From the NCBI RefSeq assembly GCF_018614525.1, contig NZ_JAGGOL010000072.1, forward strand, positions 18,947 through 82,946: 64,000 nucleotides of DNA. The letters are read 5' to 3'. The stretch's first letter is position 1; each line of letters begins with the position of its first letter. A program made the translations under genes and the position numbers. Origin of the DNA: Streptomyces sp. ISL-11. GTDB lineage: Bacteria; Actinomycetota; Actinomycetes; Streptomycetales; Streptomycetaceae. Below the pieces are notes generated by a model. The model worked only from the letters and a program-made list of their open reading frames with translations, was not told where the DNA came from and ran no database searches. Of the stretch, positions 18,440 through 27,050 are shown piece by piece.

Positions 18440-19058
18440 TCAAGGGCGGCGACGGCGCGGGCGGAGCGGAGACGGGCGTACCGGGCAGGCTGCCGGCCAT
18501 CCCCGACTTCGACGGCGACCGCCCGACTCACCAGCGGTGGGTGATGGCCCGCCGCAGCCTCGCCAGGCCCGACGAGATCACCTACTACCTCGCCTACGCA
18601 CCCAACGGCACTACCGTCGAGGACCTGGTGCGGATCGCCGGCTCCCGCTGGGCGATCGAGGAAGCCTTCCAGGCGGCAAAGAACGAGTGCGGCTTGGATC
18701 AGTACGAGGTCCGCCGCTATCCGGGCTGGTACCGGCACATCACCCTTGCCATGCTCGCCCACGCCTTCCTCGCAGTCAGGGCTGCGGACGCCCGAGGAGA
18801 GAAAGCAGAAACGGTTCCGGCACGCATGTTTCCCTCACGGTGGCGGAGATCCGACGGCTCCTGGCAGCTGGACGCGCCGCCCCGGAACAACGCTGCCGAC
18901 TCGACCGCGCGCTGAAGTGGTCCGTCTGGCGGCGCAGGCACCTGGCCACCGCCAGACGCTGTCACTACAAACGCCGCGCCGCCGGTCGCGAACTCCCACC
19001 ATATGACGTCACGTCAGCTCACTACACTCAAAAACAGGCCCCTGAACAGCAGAAATAG
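18440..19058 (+). mobile_element. IS701-family transposase, C-terminal remnant with a frameshift
   Basis: The plus strand gives [40 protein letters not shown] and [20 protein letters not shown], the last catalytic Glu region of IS701 transposases. Near 18830 the sense moves one frame to [15 protein letters not shown] and [20 protein letters not shown]. The N-terminal half is missing. It ends the mobile island 28 bp before the YfcC-like gene. Confidence 0.75.
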
Positions 19059-19085
19059 CGAACCGCAACTGGAGTACTAGGGCGA

Positions 19086-20636
19086 TCACCCCATCGCCGC
19101 ACCCAGCGCCACGAATCCGCAGATCAGCAGGGCCAGAATCACCAGCAACGGCCAGACGAAGCGCAAGTACTTGTCGTAGCCGACCTTCGCCAGCGCCACC
19201 CCGCCCATGATGACGGCCGTGGTCGGCACCCACAGATTCATCAGGCCGCTCGCCGACTGCCACGCCGTGACGACCACCGCACGCCCCACGTCCGCGAAGT
19301 CGGCCAGCGGGGCGAGGATCGGCATGGCGAGCGTCGCGTGGCCCGAGGTCGAGGGGATCAGGAAGGCCAGAGGGAGGTTCACCAGGAAGACCATGATGCC
19401 GAAGAACGCGCCCGGCGTACCGGAGACGGCGCCCTCGATGGAGTGCAGCACCGTGTCCGTGATCCGGGCGTTGTTCATGATCACGGTGACGCCGCGGGCC
19501 AGCACGATCGTCAGCGCGGGGCCCATGAAGTCGCCCGCGCCCCGGACGACGACCGCGCTCAGCCGCTGCTCGCCCAGTCGGGCGAGGACGCCGATGAGGA
19601 TCGCCGCGACGAGGAAGAGCGCGGCCAACTGCGGGAAGGACCAGCCCAGTTCCCAGCCGTAGGGCTCGGCGTCCGCCTCGCCCGTGAGTGCGCCCGCCCA
19701 GGGGATCACCGAGAAGATCATGAAGGTGAAGACGAGGACGACCCCGGTCAGCACCGCCTTCTGAAGCCCGGTCAGCTCCGGAGGCTCCTCCGCCTCGGCC
19801 GCCAGTTCGCGGTCGCCGGGCAGGAAGCCGACCAGTGAACGGTCCGGCGCAGTGCGCACCTTGTGTGCGTACCGGACGACATAGGCGATGGCCACGGCCG
19901 TGAGGACCGCCCACATCGCGAAGCGCAGCGCGATGCCGTCGCCCAGTGAGACGTCGGCGGCGGAGGAGGCGACACCCGTGGCGAAGGGGTTGACGGTCGA
20001 GCCGAGGACGCCGATTCCCGCCCCGAGGATGATGGTGCCGGTGGCGACCATGCGGTCGTAGCCGAGCGCCAGCATCAGGGGCACGATCAGCCCGTAGAAG
20101 CCCAGGGTCTCCTCGGCGAAGCCCTCGACGGTGCCCAGCAGGGAGAAGACGGTCATGACGCCGGCGATCAGCAGGGCGCCGCGGTCGCGCAGGCGGTGGG
20201 CGAGGCGTTCGATGCCGCGGTCCAGGGCGCCGGTGGCGAAGACGACCGTGATGAACGCGCCGATGGCGAGGACGAAGAGGAAGACCCCGGCGCTGCCGTA
20301 GAGCGCGCCGACCGCGTCCGGCGCGACCTCGCCGGTGTCCGCGTCGCGCACGCCGTAGAGGCCGTTGACGGGGGCGAGGAAGAGGTCGCCGAGGCGGTGG
20401 ACGAAGCCTCCGGGGGCGGCCTCGCGGTGGTACGTGCCCTGGACGGGGTCGCCGGCGCCGTCGCGGCGGTAGGTGCCGGAGGGGATGACGAAGGTGAGGA
20501 TCCAGACGGCGAGGGTCACGACCGCCAGGACGGTCAGCGCGCTGGGGAAGGTGAAGCGCTTCTTCTCCCCTGCGGGCGGCTCTCCGGCCGGTGGTTCCCC
20601 CGCGGTCGGTTCCTCGCCCTCGGCCTGCTGGTCCAC
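19086..20636 (-). CDS. YfcC/DcuC-family carboxylate permease
   Basis: A 516-residue membrane protein with a hydrophilic N-terminus containing three EPPAGE-like repeats and then about 12 hydrophobic segments. Characteristic motifs are LAVWILTFVIPSGTYRR, GTIILGAGIGVLGSTVNPFA and FLIPSTSGHATLAMPILAPL. The family carries C4-dicarboxylates, short-chain acids or peptides-like amino acid conjugates. In this locus it might move a ureide- or glyoxylate-related acid, but that is only context. GTG start. It lies downstream of the purine permease on the same strand. Confidence 0.85.
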   Translation of the reverse strand: MDQQAEGEEPTAGEPPAGEPPAGEKKRFTFPSALTVLAVVTLAVWILTFVIPSGTYRRDGAGDPVQGTYHREAAPGGFVHRLGDLFLAPVNGLYGVRDADTGEVAPDAVGALYGSAGVFLFVLAIGAFITVVFATGALDRGIERLAHRLRDRGALLIAGVMTVFSLLGTVEGFAEETLGFYGLIVPLMLALGYDRMVATGTIILGAGIGVLGSTVNPFATGVASSAADVSLGDGIALRFAMWAVLTAVAIAYVVRYAHKVRTAPDRSLVGFLPGDRELAAEAEEPPELTGLQKAVLTGVVLVFTFMIFSVIPWAGALTGEADAEPYGWELGWSFPQLAALFLVAAILIGVLARLGEQRLSAVVVRGAGDFMGPALTIVLARGVTVIMNNARITDTVLHSIEGAVSGTPGAFFGIMVFLVNLPLAFLIPSTSGHATLAMPILAPLADFADVGRAVVVTAWQSASGLMNLWVPTTAVIMGGVALAKVGYDKYLRFVWPLLVILALLICGFVALGAAMG

Positions 20637-20672
20637 GACGGAACACCCCTCCGCACTGCTGGGCGGTCGATT

Positions 20673-20690
20673 TGCGCCGATTGTGGCGCA
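20673..20690. promoter_or_regulatory. Inverted repeat between purine permease and YfcC-like genes
   Basis: TGCGCC and GGCGCA flank GATTGT, 37 bp upstream of the YfcC-like start and 16 bp after the purine permease stop. It could be an operator or a weak terminator. Confidence 0.3.
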
Positions 20691-20705
20691 GCGGGAGGGG
20701 GATCC

Positions 20706-22097
20706 CTAGTCGCCACGCACGGGGCGGCGCGCTCCGAGGTGGTGGAAGGCCAGGTTGAGGACGACGGCGGTCAGGCAGCCGGCGCTGACGCCCGAGTCCA
20801 GGATGATCTTCAGGGTCTCGGGGATGGCGGCGTTGTCGTAGAAGGTCCGGGAGACCACCGGGATCATGCCGATGCCCAGGGAGGTGGCGGCGATCAGCAG
20901 GTTGTCGCCCTTGTCGAGGCCGGCCTTGAGCAGGACGTCGATGCCGCTGGCGGCGACCGTGCCGAACAGCACGATGCCCGCGCCGCCGAGTACCGGCTTG
21001 GGCACGACGGCGATGAGCGAGGCGAAGACCGGGCTCAGGCCGAGCAGGAGGAACATCAGCCCGCAGGTGGCGACGACGAAGCGGCTGCGCACCCTGGTGA
21101 GGGCGACCAGGCCGATGTTCTGGGCGAAGGCGCTGTTGGCGAAGCCGTTGAAGAGCGGGCTGAGGGCGGTGCCGAGGGTGTCGGCGCGCAGGCCGCGCGC
21201 GATGACCTTCTCATCGGCCTCCCGGCCGACGATCTCGCCGAGGGCGAGCATGTCGGCGGTGCTCTCCGTCATGCACACCAGCATCAGGACGCACATGCTC
21301 ACGATCGCCGCGGCCGTGAAGTGCGGGGCGCCGAAGTGGAAGGGGACGGGGAAGCCGACGAGACGGGCGTGGGTGGCCGGGGCGAAGTCGACGGCTCCGG
21401 CCGGGATCGCGATCAGGGTGCCGGCGATCAGCCCGAGGAGGATGGCGATCTGCTGGAGGAAGCCGCGCAGCAGCCGGCGCAGCGCGAGGACGACGACCAA
21501 AGTGGCCCCCGCCAGGCCGAGGTTGGTGAGGGAGGCCGGCCGGCCGGGCTGTCCGCCCTGGATCCAGCCGAACGAGACGGGCAGCAGGGTGATCCCGATG
21601 AGGGTGATCACGGTGCCGCTGACGACCGGCGGGAAGAAGCGGACGAGCTTGCAGAAGTAGGGGGCGAGGAGGAAGCCGAGGGCGCCGGCCACGATGACGG
21701 CGCCGAAGATGACCGGCAGGGCGTCCCTCTTGTCGGCCTGGGTGTCGGCCACGGCCAGCATCGGGGCGACCCCCGCGAAGGAGACACCGTTGACGAACGG
21801 CAGCCGTGCCCCGACCTTCCAGAAGCCGATCGTCTGGAGCAGGGTGGCGATGCCGGCCGTGAAGAGGGCCGCGCCCACCAGGAAGGTGATCTCCAGCGGG
21901 GAGAGCCCGACGTACGCCCCGAGGACGAGCGGCGGGGCGACCACGCCCGCGTAGCTGGCGGCGACGTGCTGGAAGCCGCCGGCGAGCAGCCTGCCGGGAG
22001 GCAGCAGCCGGTCCACGGGATGGACGGCTTCGCTCCCCCCGCCGTCGGCGCCGGCCGGATCGGGGCTTCGCTCGGTGAACCTGGGCACGGTGGCCAC
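20706..22097 (-). CDS. NCS2-family purine (urate/xanthine) permease
   Basis: A 463-residue, roughly 14-helix transporter. Motifs are ILLGLIAGTLIAIPAG, the NCS2 signature MLALGEIVGREAD with its conserved acidic residues, FANSAFAQNIGLVALTRVRS, and the N-terminal HVAASYAGVVAPPLVLG. The Q-N-x-G-x-V-A-L-T signature places it with urate/xanthine carriers (PucJ/PucK/UacT type). It imports purine by proton symport. It is followed on the same strand by YfcC and preceded by the deaminase, matching a urate catabolism operon. Confidence 0.93.
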   Translation of the reverse strand: MATVPRFTERSPDPAGADGGGSEAVHPVDRLLPPGRLLAGGFQHVAASYAGVVAPPLVLGAYVGLSPLEITFLVGAALFTAGIATLLQTIGFWKVGARLPFVNGVSFAGVAPMLAVADTQADKRDALPVIFGAVIVAGALGFLLAPYFCKLVRFFPPVVSGTVITLIGITLLPVSFGWIQGGQPGRPASLTNLGLAGATLVVVLALRRLLRGFLQQIAILLGLIAGTLIAIPAGAVDFAPATHARLVGFPVPFHFGAPHFTAAAIVSMCVLMLVCMTESTADMLALGEIVGREADEKVIARGLRADTLGTALSPLFNGFANSAFAQNIGLVALTRVRSRFVVATCGLMFLLLGLSPVFASLIAVVPKPVLGGAGIVLFGTVAASGIDVLLKAGLDKGDNLLIAATSLGIGMIPVVSRTFYDNAAIPETLKIILDSGVSAGCLTAVVLNLAFHHLGARRPVRGD

Positions 22098-22281
22098 GGC
22101 GGTTCCTCCTGTCGGTTTTCGTGTCGCCGATGACGTGACACGGCTTCAGGGAGGGCCTTCTGGGGAGTGAGTGCCTTGCGCGGACGCGGGCGGAGAGCGC
22201 CGCCCGGGGACGTACGCGGGCCGGGGCGCGGTGGTGCGCGCGCCCCGGCCCGCTGCCCGTGGGTCCTCGCGGGTCCACGGG

Positions 22282-22311
22282 CCCGGCCGAGGTCCGTCCC
22301 CCTCGGCCGGG
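22282..22311 (-). terminator. Hairpin after the 8-oxoguanine deaminase gene
   Basis: CCCGGCCGAGG and CCTCGGCCGGG form an 11-bp perfect stem around an 8-base loop, 42 bp beyond the deaminase stop and before the permease start. It would separate the uraD-to-deaminase transcript from the permease. Confidence 0.65.
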
Positions 22312-22352
22312 TCTTGGGGGTGTGCCGGGCGGAGTGTGCCGGGCGAGCCGGG

Positions 22353-23744
22353 TCAGCCGTCGGCGGCGATCCGCGCGAGGCGGCGGGCCTCGTCGCGGGC
22401 GGTACGGGCGATGAGGTCCTCGTCCACGGTCGTCAGCCGGCCGTCCTCGACGACGGGCCGGCCGTCGATCAGGGAGAGGGTGACGGGTGCGGGGGCGCCG
22501 AGGACGAGGGCGGCGACCGGGTCGGCGATGGTGGAGTGGCCGATGCCGTCGAGCTTCCACAGCACCAGGTCGGCGAGCTTGCCGGCCTCCAGCGATCCGA
22601 TCCCGTCCGCCCGGCCGAGCACCTGGGCGCCGCCGTAGGTGGCCAGGCGCAGCGCCTGACGTACGGTCAGCGCGTCGGGGCCGCCGGCGAGCCGGTGGAT
22701 GAGCAGGGCGTTGCGCAGCTCGGTGTGGAGTTCGCCGGACTCGTTGGAGGCGGTGCCGTCGACGCCCAGGCCGACGGGGACGCCCGCCCCGATCAGGTCG
22801 GGGACGCGGGCGGTGCCGGCCGCGAGCCGGGCGTTGGAGGAGGGGCAGTGGGCCACGCCCGTACCGGTGCGGGCGAACGCCGCGACGTCGGCGTCGTTCA
22901 TGTGGACGCAGTGGGCCATCCAGACGTCGTCACCGAGCCAGCCGGTGGACTCGAAGTAGTCGGTCGGCCCCATGCCGAACCGCTCCTTGCAGAACCGCTC
23001 CTCCTCGACGGTCTCCGAGCCGTGGGTGTGCAGCCGCACACCCTTGCGGCGGGCCAGTTCCGCGGCCTCGCGCAGCAGGTCGGTGGAGACGGAGAACGGT
23101 GAGCAGGGTGCCACCGCGATGCGCAGCATCGAGTCGTACGAGGGGTCGTGGTGGGTGTCGATGGCCTCCTCGGTAGCGATGAGGGCCGCCTCGGTGGTCT
23201 CGACCGCGAAGTCCGGCGGCAGGCCGCCCGCCGACCGGCCGAGGTCCATCGAGCCGCGGGCGGGGCTGAAGCGGACGCCCATCTCGCGGGCGGCGCGGAT
23301 CTCGGCGCCGAGGAGGTCACCCGATCCCCGGGGGAAGACGTAGTGGTGGTCCATGGCGGTGGTGACGCCGCCGCGGACCATCATGGCCAGGGAGCCCTGG
23401 GCGGCGGCGTGGACCATGGGTTCGTCGATGCGCGCCCAGGTGGGGTAGAGGGCCACCAGCCAGTCGAAGAGCGGGGCGTTCTGCGCGAGTCCGCGGGTGA
23501 GCCACTGGTAGAAGTGGTGATGGGTGTTGACCAGGCCCGGGGTGACCAGATGACCGGTGCCGTCGACGCGGCGAACGACGTGGGCCACGCCCTCGGGTGC
23601 CGGGCCCGGGCCCACCGATTCGATGCGGTTGCCGGCGACGACGACATGGCCCGAGGCGTACTCGGTGTCGTGGGCGTCCACGGTGGCGACGGCGCAGTTC
23701 TCGATGACGATGCGCTGCGGGGGCGGTGCTGTCGGTGCGGCCAC
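22353..23744 (-). CDS. 8-oxoguanine deaminase (amidohydrolase)
   Basis: A 463-residue amidohydrolase. The metal site is NTHHHFYQWLTRGLAQN, then GVRLHTHGSET, WMAHCVHM and GVDGTASNESGELHTELR. The combination NTHHHFYQ and DGTASNESG with this length fits 8-oxoguanine deaminases, which give urate and ammonia (EC 3.5.4.32). Guanine deaminase or chlorohydrolase-type activities are less likely alternatives. Urate oxidase lies 99 bp upstream in the same direction, so the product would feed straight into the pathway. Confidence 0.87.
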   Translation of the reverse strand: MAAPTAPPPQRIVIENCAVATVDAHDTEYASGHVVVAGNRIESVGPGPAPEGVAHVVRRVDGTGHLVTPGLVNTHHHFYQWLTRGLAQNAPLFDWLVALYPTWARIDEPMVHAAAQGSLAMMVRGGVTTAMDHHYVFPRGSGDLLGAEIRAAREMGVRFSPARGSMDLGRSAGGLPPDFAVETTEAALIATEEAIDTHHDPSYDSMLRIAVAPCSPFSVSTDLLREAAELARRKGVRLHTHGSETVEEERFCKERFGMGPTDYFESTGWLGDDVWMAHCVHMNDADVAAFARTGTGVAHCPSSNARLAAGTARVPDLIGAGVPVGLGVDGTASNESGELHTELRNALLIHRLAGGPDALTVRQALRLATYGGAQVLGRADGIGSLEAGKLADLVLWKLDGIGHSTIADPVAALVLGAPAPVTLSLIDGRPVVEDGRLTTVDEDLIARTARDEARRLARIAADG

Positions 23745-23843
23745 GGCTGTTCCTCGTCCTCGTGTCGTTCTTCTGTCTTCTGCCGGATTGCCGGAATCCG
23801 TCCTTCTACCCGGGCCGTCGCGGACGGCTCGTCCTTCCGGCGG

Positions 23844-24740
23844 TCACGGAAGGTTCGTCAGGTCCACCGGGATGGCGGGCCGTACGCCCTCGCGCAGGAC
23901 GGTGGCCTCGATGAGGCCGTAGGGGCGGTCGGCCGCGAAGTAGACCTCGTCGTCGTTCTTGAGGCCGAAGGGGGTCAGGTCCACCAGGAAGTGGTGCTTG
24001 TTGGGCAGGGAGAGGCGGATCTCGTCGATCTCCGGTCCGCTGTCGATGACGCGTGCGCCCATGGCGTAGAGGGTCTGCTGGAGGGAGAGTGAGTAGGTCT
24101 CGGCGAAGGCGCGCAGCAGGTGCCCGCGGGTCCGCGCGTAACTGCCGTCCCAGTCGGGCGTGTTCGCCTCGTCACCGGTCCAGGCGTGCCGCCAGCGGGC
24201 GTGGACCTCGGTGGCGAGGATCCGGTCGTCGGTCTCCCGGAGGGTGGTGTAGCGGTCCTTGACGTAGCCCTTGAACTCGGAGTCGGTGGTGTTCATCACC
24301 ACCAGGTCCTTCAGGCCCGCGACGATCTCCCAGGCGGTGCCGTCGAAGGTGATCTGCGCGGTGCGGGTCTCCTGGTTCGTCCGGACGAAGGAGTGCCGGT
24401 CCTCGCCCTCGGTCGCTATCCGCTCCCAGGCGTACTCCTCGATCCTGATCCGGGCCGTGGTGACCGCCGGCTGGCTGGTGACGAAGTGGCGGGCGAGGTG
24501 GATGCCGAACTGTTCGGCGGAGGCGATGCCGTGTTCCTTGGCGAAGGCGAACACGGTGTTCTTGGTGGCGTCCGTCGTCAGGACGTGGGCGTTGGAGCCG
24601 GAGAGGTGGACCTCGTCCATGTCGCCGGAGAGCGCGACGGAGACGTTGAGGTCCTTGATGTGATGGGTGGCCCCGTCGCGGGTGACCCTCACGACACGGT
24701 TCTCGGCTTTGCCGTACTGGTTCTGGCCAAGGACGGGCAT
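23844..24740 (-). CDS. uox: Factor-independent urate oxidase (urate hydroxylase)
   Basis: A 298-residue protein, normal for a single uricase. It has NQYGKAENRVVRVTRDG with the catalytic lysine region, TTDATKNTVFAFAKEHGI (the T-x-K-N-T motif), IRIEEYAWERI, HSFVRTNQETRTAQI and the C-terminal LPNKHHFLVDL. It oxidises urate to 5-hydroxyisourate with O2, giving H2O2, without a cofactor (EC 1.7.3.3). Its ATG lies 2 bp after the uraH stop, so the genes are transcribed together. Confidence 0.95.
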   Translation of the reverse strand: MPVLGQNQYGKAENRVVRVTRDGATHHIKDLNVSVALSGDMDEVHLSGSNAHVLTTDATKNTVFAFAKEHGIASAEQFGIHLARHFVTSQPAVTTARIRIEEYAWERIATEGEDRHSFVRTNQETRTAQITFDGTAWEIVAGLKDLVVMNTTDSEFKGYVKDRYTTLRETDDRILATEVHARWRHAWTGDEANTPDWDGSYARTRGHLLRAFAETYSLSLQQTLYAMGARVIDSGPEIDEIRLSLPNKHHFLVDLTPFGLKNDDEVYFAADRPYGLIEATVLREGVRPAIPVDLTNLP

Positions 24741-24742
24741 TG

Positions 24743-25105
24743 CTAGCTCCCTCGGTATACGGAGTAGCCGTACGGGCTGAGCAGCAGCGGTACGTGGTGG
24801 TGCTCGCCCGGTGCGACGGCGAAGGTGACCGTCACCTCGGGGAAGAAGACCGCGTCCCCGGCCGGCCGGCTGGAGAGGTAGGGCTCGACGGCGAAGCGCA
24901 GCCGTCCGTGGGTGGTGCCGTCCGGCAGCGCCGGGAGGTCCGTACAGCGCCCGTCGGCGTCCGTCTTGCCGTCGCCGAGCGGCTCCCACCGGCCGGCGGT
25001 ACCGCGGGCGGACAGTTCGACGGCGACGCCCTCGGCGGGGCGGCCGGCGCTGGTGTCCAGGATGTGGGTGGACACCGAGGCGTGCGGCGTGCGGCTGCTG
25101 CTCAT
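24743..25105 (-). CDS. uraH: 5-hydroxyisourate hydrolase (transthyretin-like)
   Basis: A 120-residue transthyretin-related protein. The N-terminal VSTHILDTSAGRPAEGVAVE has the catalytic histidine. The middle FFPEVTVTFAV is conserved, and it ends HHHVPLLLSPYGYSVYRGS, the family's C-terminal YRGS signature. It hydrolyses 5-hydroxyisourate to OHCU (EC 3.5.2.17). The ATG overlaps the uraD stop as ATGA. Located between uraD and uox in the same operon. Confidence 0.96.
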   Translation of the reverse strand: MSSSRTPHASVSTHILDTSAGRPAEGVAVELSARGTAGRWEPLGDGKTDADGRCTDLPALPDGTTHGRLRFAVEPYLSSRPAGDAVFFPEVTVTFAVAPGEHHHVPLLLSPYGYSVYRGS

Positions 25106-25725
25106 GGTGGCGCTCCTCCTCCGGTGGGGGTGTCGTCGGCTCTGCCGCCGGGCTTGTCGGTGGACTTGCCGCCGGGCTTGCCGCCGGGCTTGCCGCCGTG
25201 GTCGTCCGCCCGGGTGCCGCCAGGTGCTCCGGCGAGCGCGGCGAGGCGGATGCGGTTGATCTTCGCGAGTTCCCGCCGCACGATCTCGCGTTCGCGTTCC
25301 GGCGTGTTGTCGATCCTGTTACGGATGGCGTCGCGCAGGGCGCCGGCGGTCATTCCGGTGGCGCAGATCAGGAAGACGTGCCCGAATCTGTCCTGGTAGG
25401 CCAGGTTGAGTTCGAGCATCTCGGCCTTGAGCGCGGCGGAGGCGTCCGCCATGCCCCGCTGTTCGCGGGCCGAGGTGGCGTCGCCCGGGACGGGCCGGCC
25501 GATGGGTGGGTGGCCGGCCATCGCCTCGGCGAGATCCGCCGGGGTCAGGACGGCCATGGCGGTGTCACTGGCCGTGCGCAGGGCGTGGAGGTCGGGGTAG
25601 GGGCGGTGGGCGAGGACCGCCTCGCCCCAGGCCGCGGCGGCGCAGACCTCGCGCAGCGCGGCGCGGGCCGCGCCCTCCTCCGCCGCGTTGAACCGGGTCA
25701 GACCCGGCGTCGAACTCGAAGTCAC
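25102..25725 (-). CDS. uraD: OHCU decarboxylase with a repetitive Gly-Lys-Pro tail
   Basis: A 207-residue protein. The first 165 or so residues are the OHCU decarboxylase domain: FNAAEEGAARAALREVCAAA, AWGEAVLAHRPYPD (catalytic histidine), MAGHPPIGRP, REQRGMADASAAL and YQDRFGHVFLICATGM. It converts OHCU to S-(+)-allantoin (EC 4.1.1.97). The tail is low complexity, with repeated GGKP units (GGKPGGKPGGKSTDKPGG), and is not part of the fold. First gene of the uraD-uraH-uox-deaminase operon. An inverted repeat at 25812 lies in its promoter region. Confidence 0.94.
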   Translation of the reverse strand: MTSSSTPGLTRFNAAEEGAARAALREVCAAAAWGEAVLAHRPYPDLHALRTASDTAMAVLTPADLAEAMAGHPPIGRPVPGDATSAREQRGMADASAALKAEMLELNLAYQDRFGHVFLICATGMTAGALRDAIRNRIDNTPEREREIVRRELAKINRIRLAALAGAPGGTRADDHGGKPGGKPGGKSTDKPGGRADDTPTGGGAPP

Positions 25726-25811
25726 GGGCGCCTCCGTGCCGGTGTTCGAATGGCGTGGGCCGGCAAGAGCCGGTACGGGCTGCGCATAGCTAACGCCCTC
25801 GGAAACACCGC

Positions 25812-25828
25812 GTCAACACTTTGTTGAA
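25812..25828. promoter_or_regulatory. 17-bp inverted repeat upstream of uraD, related to the allB element
   Basis: GTCAACACTTTGTTGAA shares both arms and spacing with TTCAACGTTCTGTTGAA upstream of allB. It lies between the HTH regulator gene stop and uraD, about 87 bp from the uraD start. Confidence 0.5.
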
Positions 25829-25853
25829 ATTCTCGCCCGGCGGACCCGCGAGG

Positions 25854-26234
25854 TCACTCGCCGCTTCGGGTGGTGTTCTCCCGGTTGAGGTAGTTGTAGA
25901 CGGTGAAGCGGCTGACGCCCAGGGCCGCGGCCACGGTCTCGACGCCGTGCCGCACGGAGAAGGCGCCGCGCGCCTCCAGGGCCGCGACGACCGACTGCTT
26001 GGTCTTGCGGTCCAGTTCCGCCAGCGGCACCCCGTGCCGGCGCTCCAGGTCGGCCAGGATGTGGTCGAGCGAATCGGACAGGTGCGGCAGCCGCACGGCC
26101 ACGGTCTCGCGGCCCTCCCACGACAACACCACGTCGTCGCCGCGCGCCTGCTCCGGCTCGATCATCTCGCCGCCCATCGCGTCCACGAGCGGCTTGACGG
26201 CGGCACGGAAGGCCCGCTCGGCGGCGCCGGTCAC
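25854..26234 (-). CDS. DauR/YheO-like helix-turn-helix regulator
   Basis: A 126-residue protein. Its C-terminal third is a helix-turn-helix of the HTH_22 type: QSVVAALEARGAFSVRHGVE followed by TVAAALGVSRFTVYNYLNRE. The N-terminal part (RAAVKPLVDAMGGEMIEPEQ) may be a small sensor. Full DauR-type proteins have an N-terminal PAS-like domain that is shortened here. Placed immediately upstream of uraD on the same strand, it may regulate the urate operon through the 25812 element; that is inference. Confidence 0.72.
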   Translation of the reverse strand: MTGAAERAFRAAVKPLVDAMGGEMIEPEQARGDDVVLSWEGRETVAVRLPHLSDSLDHILADLERRHGVPLAELDRKTKQSVVAALEARGAFSVRHGVETVAAALGVSRFTVYNYLNRENTTRSGE

Positions 26235-26485
26235 GACCCGTTCTCCGGCACGACGTTGACCTGCAGGGAGACCCGCGTGGCACCTGCCCGCAGGGACTCG
26301 CGCAGCAGCTCGCCCACGGCCGCGAGCACGGCGTCGTCGGACCCCTCGGCGCTGGTGCCGAAAGGGCCGACGTCGACGGCGTCCAGCGCGGCACCCCGGA
26401 CGACCTCACGGGCGGCCACCGCGTGCGGCGGCGGCTCGTCGAGGTCGAACGGCTCGGTCGTGAACTCCACCCTCAATCGCACCAT
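26231..26485 (-). CDS. Small protein resembling the MTH1187/YqgV thiamine-binding fold
   Basis: An 84-residue protein that overlaps the HTH gene start by 4 bp (ATGA). The pattern DAVDVGPFGTSAEGSDDAVL followed by RAGATRVSLQVNVVPENGS recalls the MTH1187/DUF77 ferredoxin-like fold, where a G-P-x-G-T-x-x-E-G loop binds a small heterocycle such as thiamine. The tight coupling to a regulator suggests a ligand-sensing accessory. This is a structural guess, not a recognised family hit. Confidence 0.5.
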   Translation of the reverse strand: MVRLRVEFTTEPFDLDEPPPHAVAAREVVRGAALDAVDVGPFGTSAEGSDDAVLAAVGELLRESLRAGATRVSLQVNVVPENGS

Positions 26486-26529
26486 GAACCCACGGTAGCG
26501 GCGCGCTCGACCTGGTTTTCCTCCGGCCG

Positions 26530-26862
26530 TCAGACCCCGGAGAACTCCGCATCCGGCGCGGGCGCGGTCACGTGGACGGCGTCCAGCAACCCCGGGAAGC
26601 GGGCATCGATGTCCGCGCGTCGCAGCGTGACCACCCTGGAGGTGCCCCGGATCTCGGTCGCCATCAGACCCGCTTCCCGCAGGACCTTGAAGTGGTGCGA
26701 GAGCGTGGACTTCGCGATCGGGTAGCTGAGCTGACCGCAGACGCGCGGACCGTCGGCGTGCAGGGTCCGCGCGATGTCACGGCGGATGGGGTCGCTCAGG
26801 GCGTGCAGCACCCTGTCCAGGGAGATGTCCTCGCGGTCAGGGTGAAACAGCGCGGCACGCAT
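26530..26862 (-). CDS. ArsR-family winged-helix regulator
   Basis: A 110-residue protein with an ArsR/SmtB DNA-binding domain: VLHALSDPIRRDIARTL, then YPIAKSTLSHHFKVLREAGL and a wing TEIRGTSRVVTLRR. No cysteine pair of the metal-sensing kind is present (only one Cys, VCGQLS), so it probably does not sense metals. A 22-bp inverted repeat lies just upstream of its start. A similar half-site lies upstream of the MFS gene at 28563, making that exporter a likely target. Confidence 0.85.
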   Translation of the reverse strand: MRAALFHPDREDISLDRVLHALSDPIRRDIARTLHADGPRVCGQLSYPIAKSTLSHHFKVLREAGLMATEIRGTSRVVTLRRADIDARFPGLLDAVHVTAPAPDAEFSGV

Positions 26863-26889
26863 GCTCGACCTCCTCTTGGCGGCGACCTA

Positions 26890-26911
26890 TAGTTCGATAT
26901 TCTACGAACTA
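26890..26911. promoter_or_regulatory. 22-bp inverted repeat upstream of the ArsR-type gene
   Basis: Arms TAGTTCG and CGAACTA flank 8 bp. It lies 28 bp upstream of the regulator start, in the position of an autoregulatory operator. A related TAGTTC-ATC-GAAC element is upstream of the MFS gene. Confidence 0.6.
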
Positions 26912-27050
26912 GAGCCATGGTATCGGATGCGGCCGGGCCCCTGCCGTCCCGGCGCCCTTCGGCCGTACGAGCGGACGGGGACGCCCGCGCTCACCTCACC
27001 CCTCGGCCTCCTAGGCCGTCCGGCGGATCTTCGGCTGCGGGCCGGCTTTG

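Noticed and set aside
20196..22133. 645-codon plus-strand frame opposite the two permeases
   Set aside because: Composition is Glu/Asp/Gly-rich without motifs; the minus strand encodes clear multi-helix transporters.
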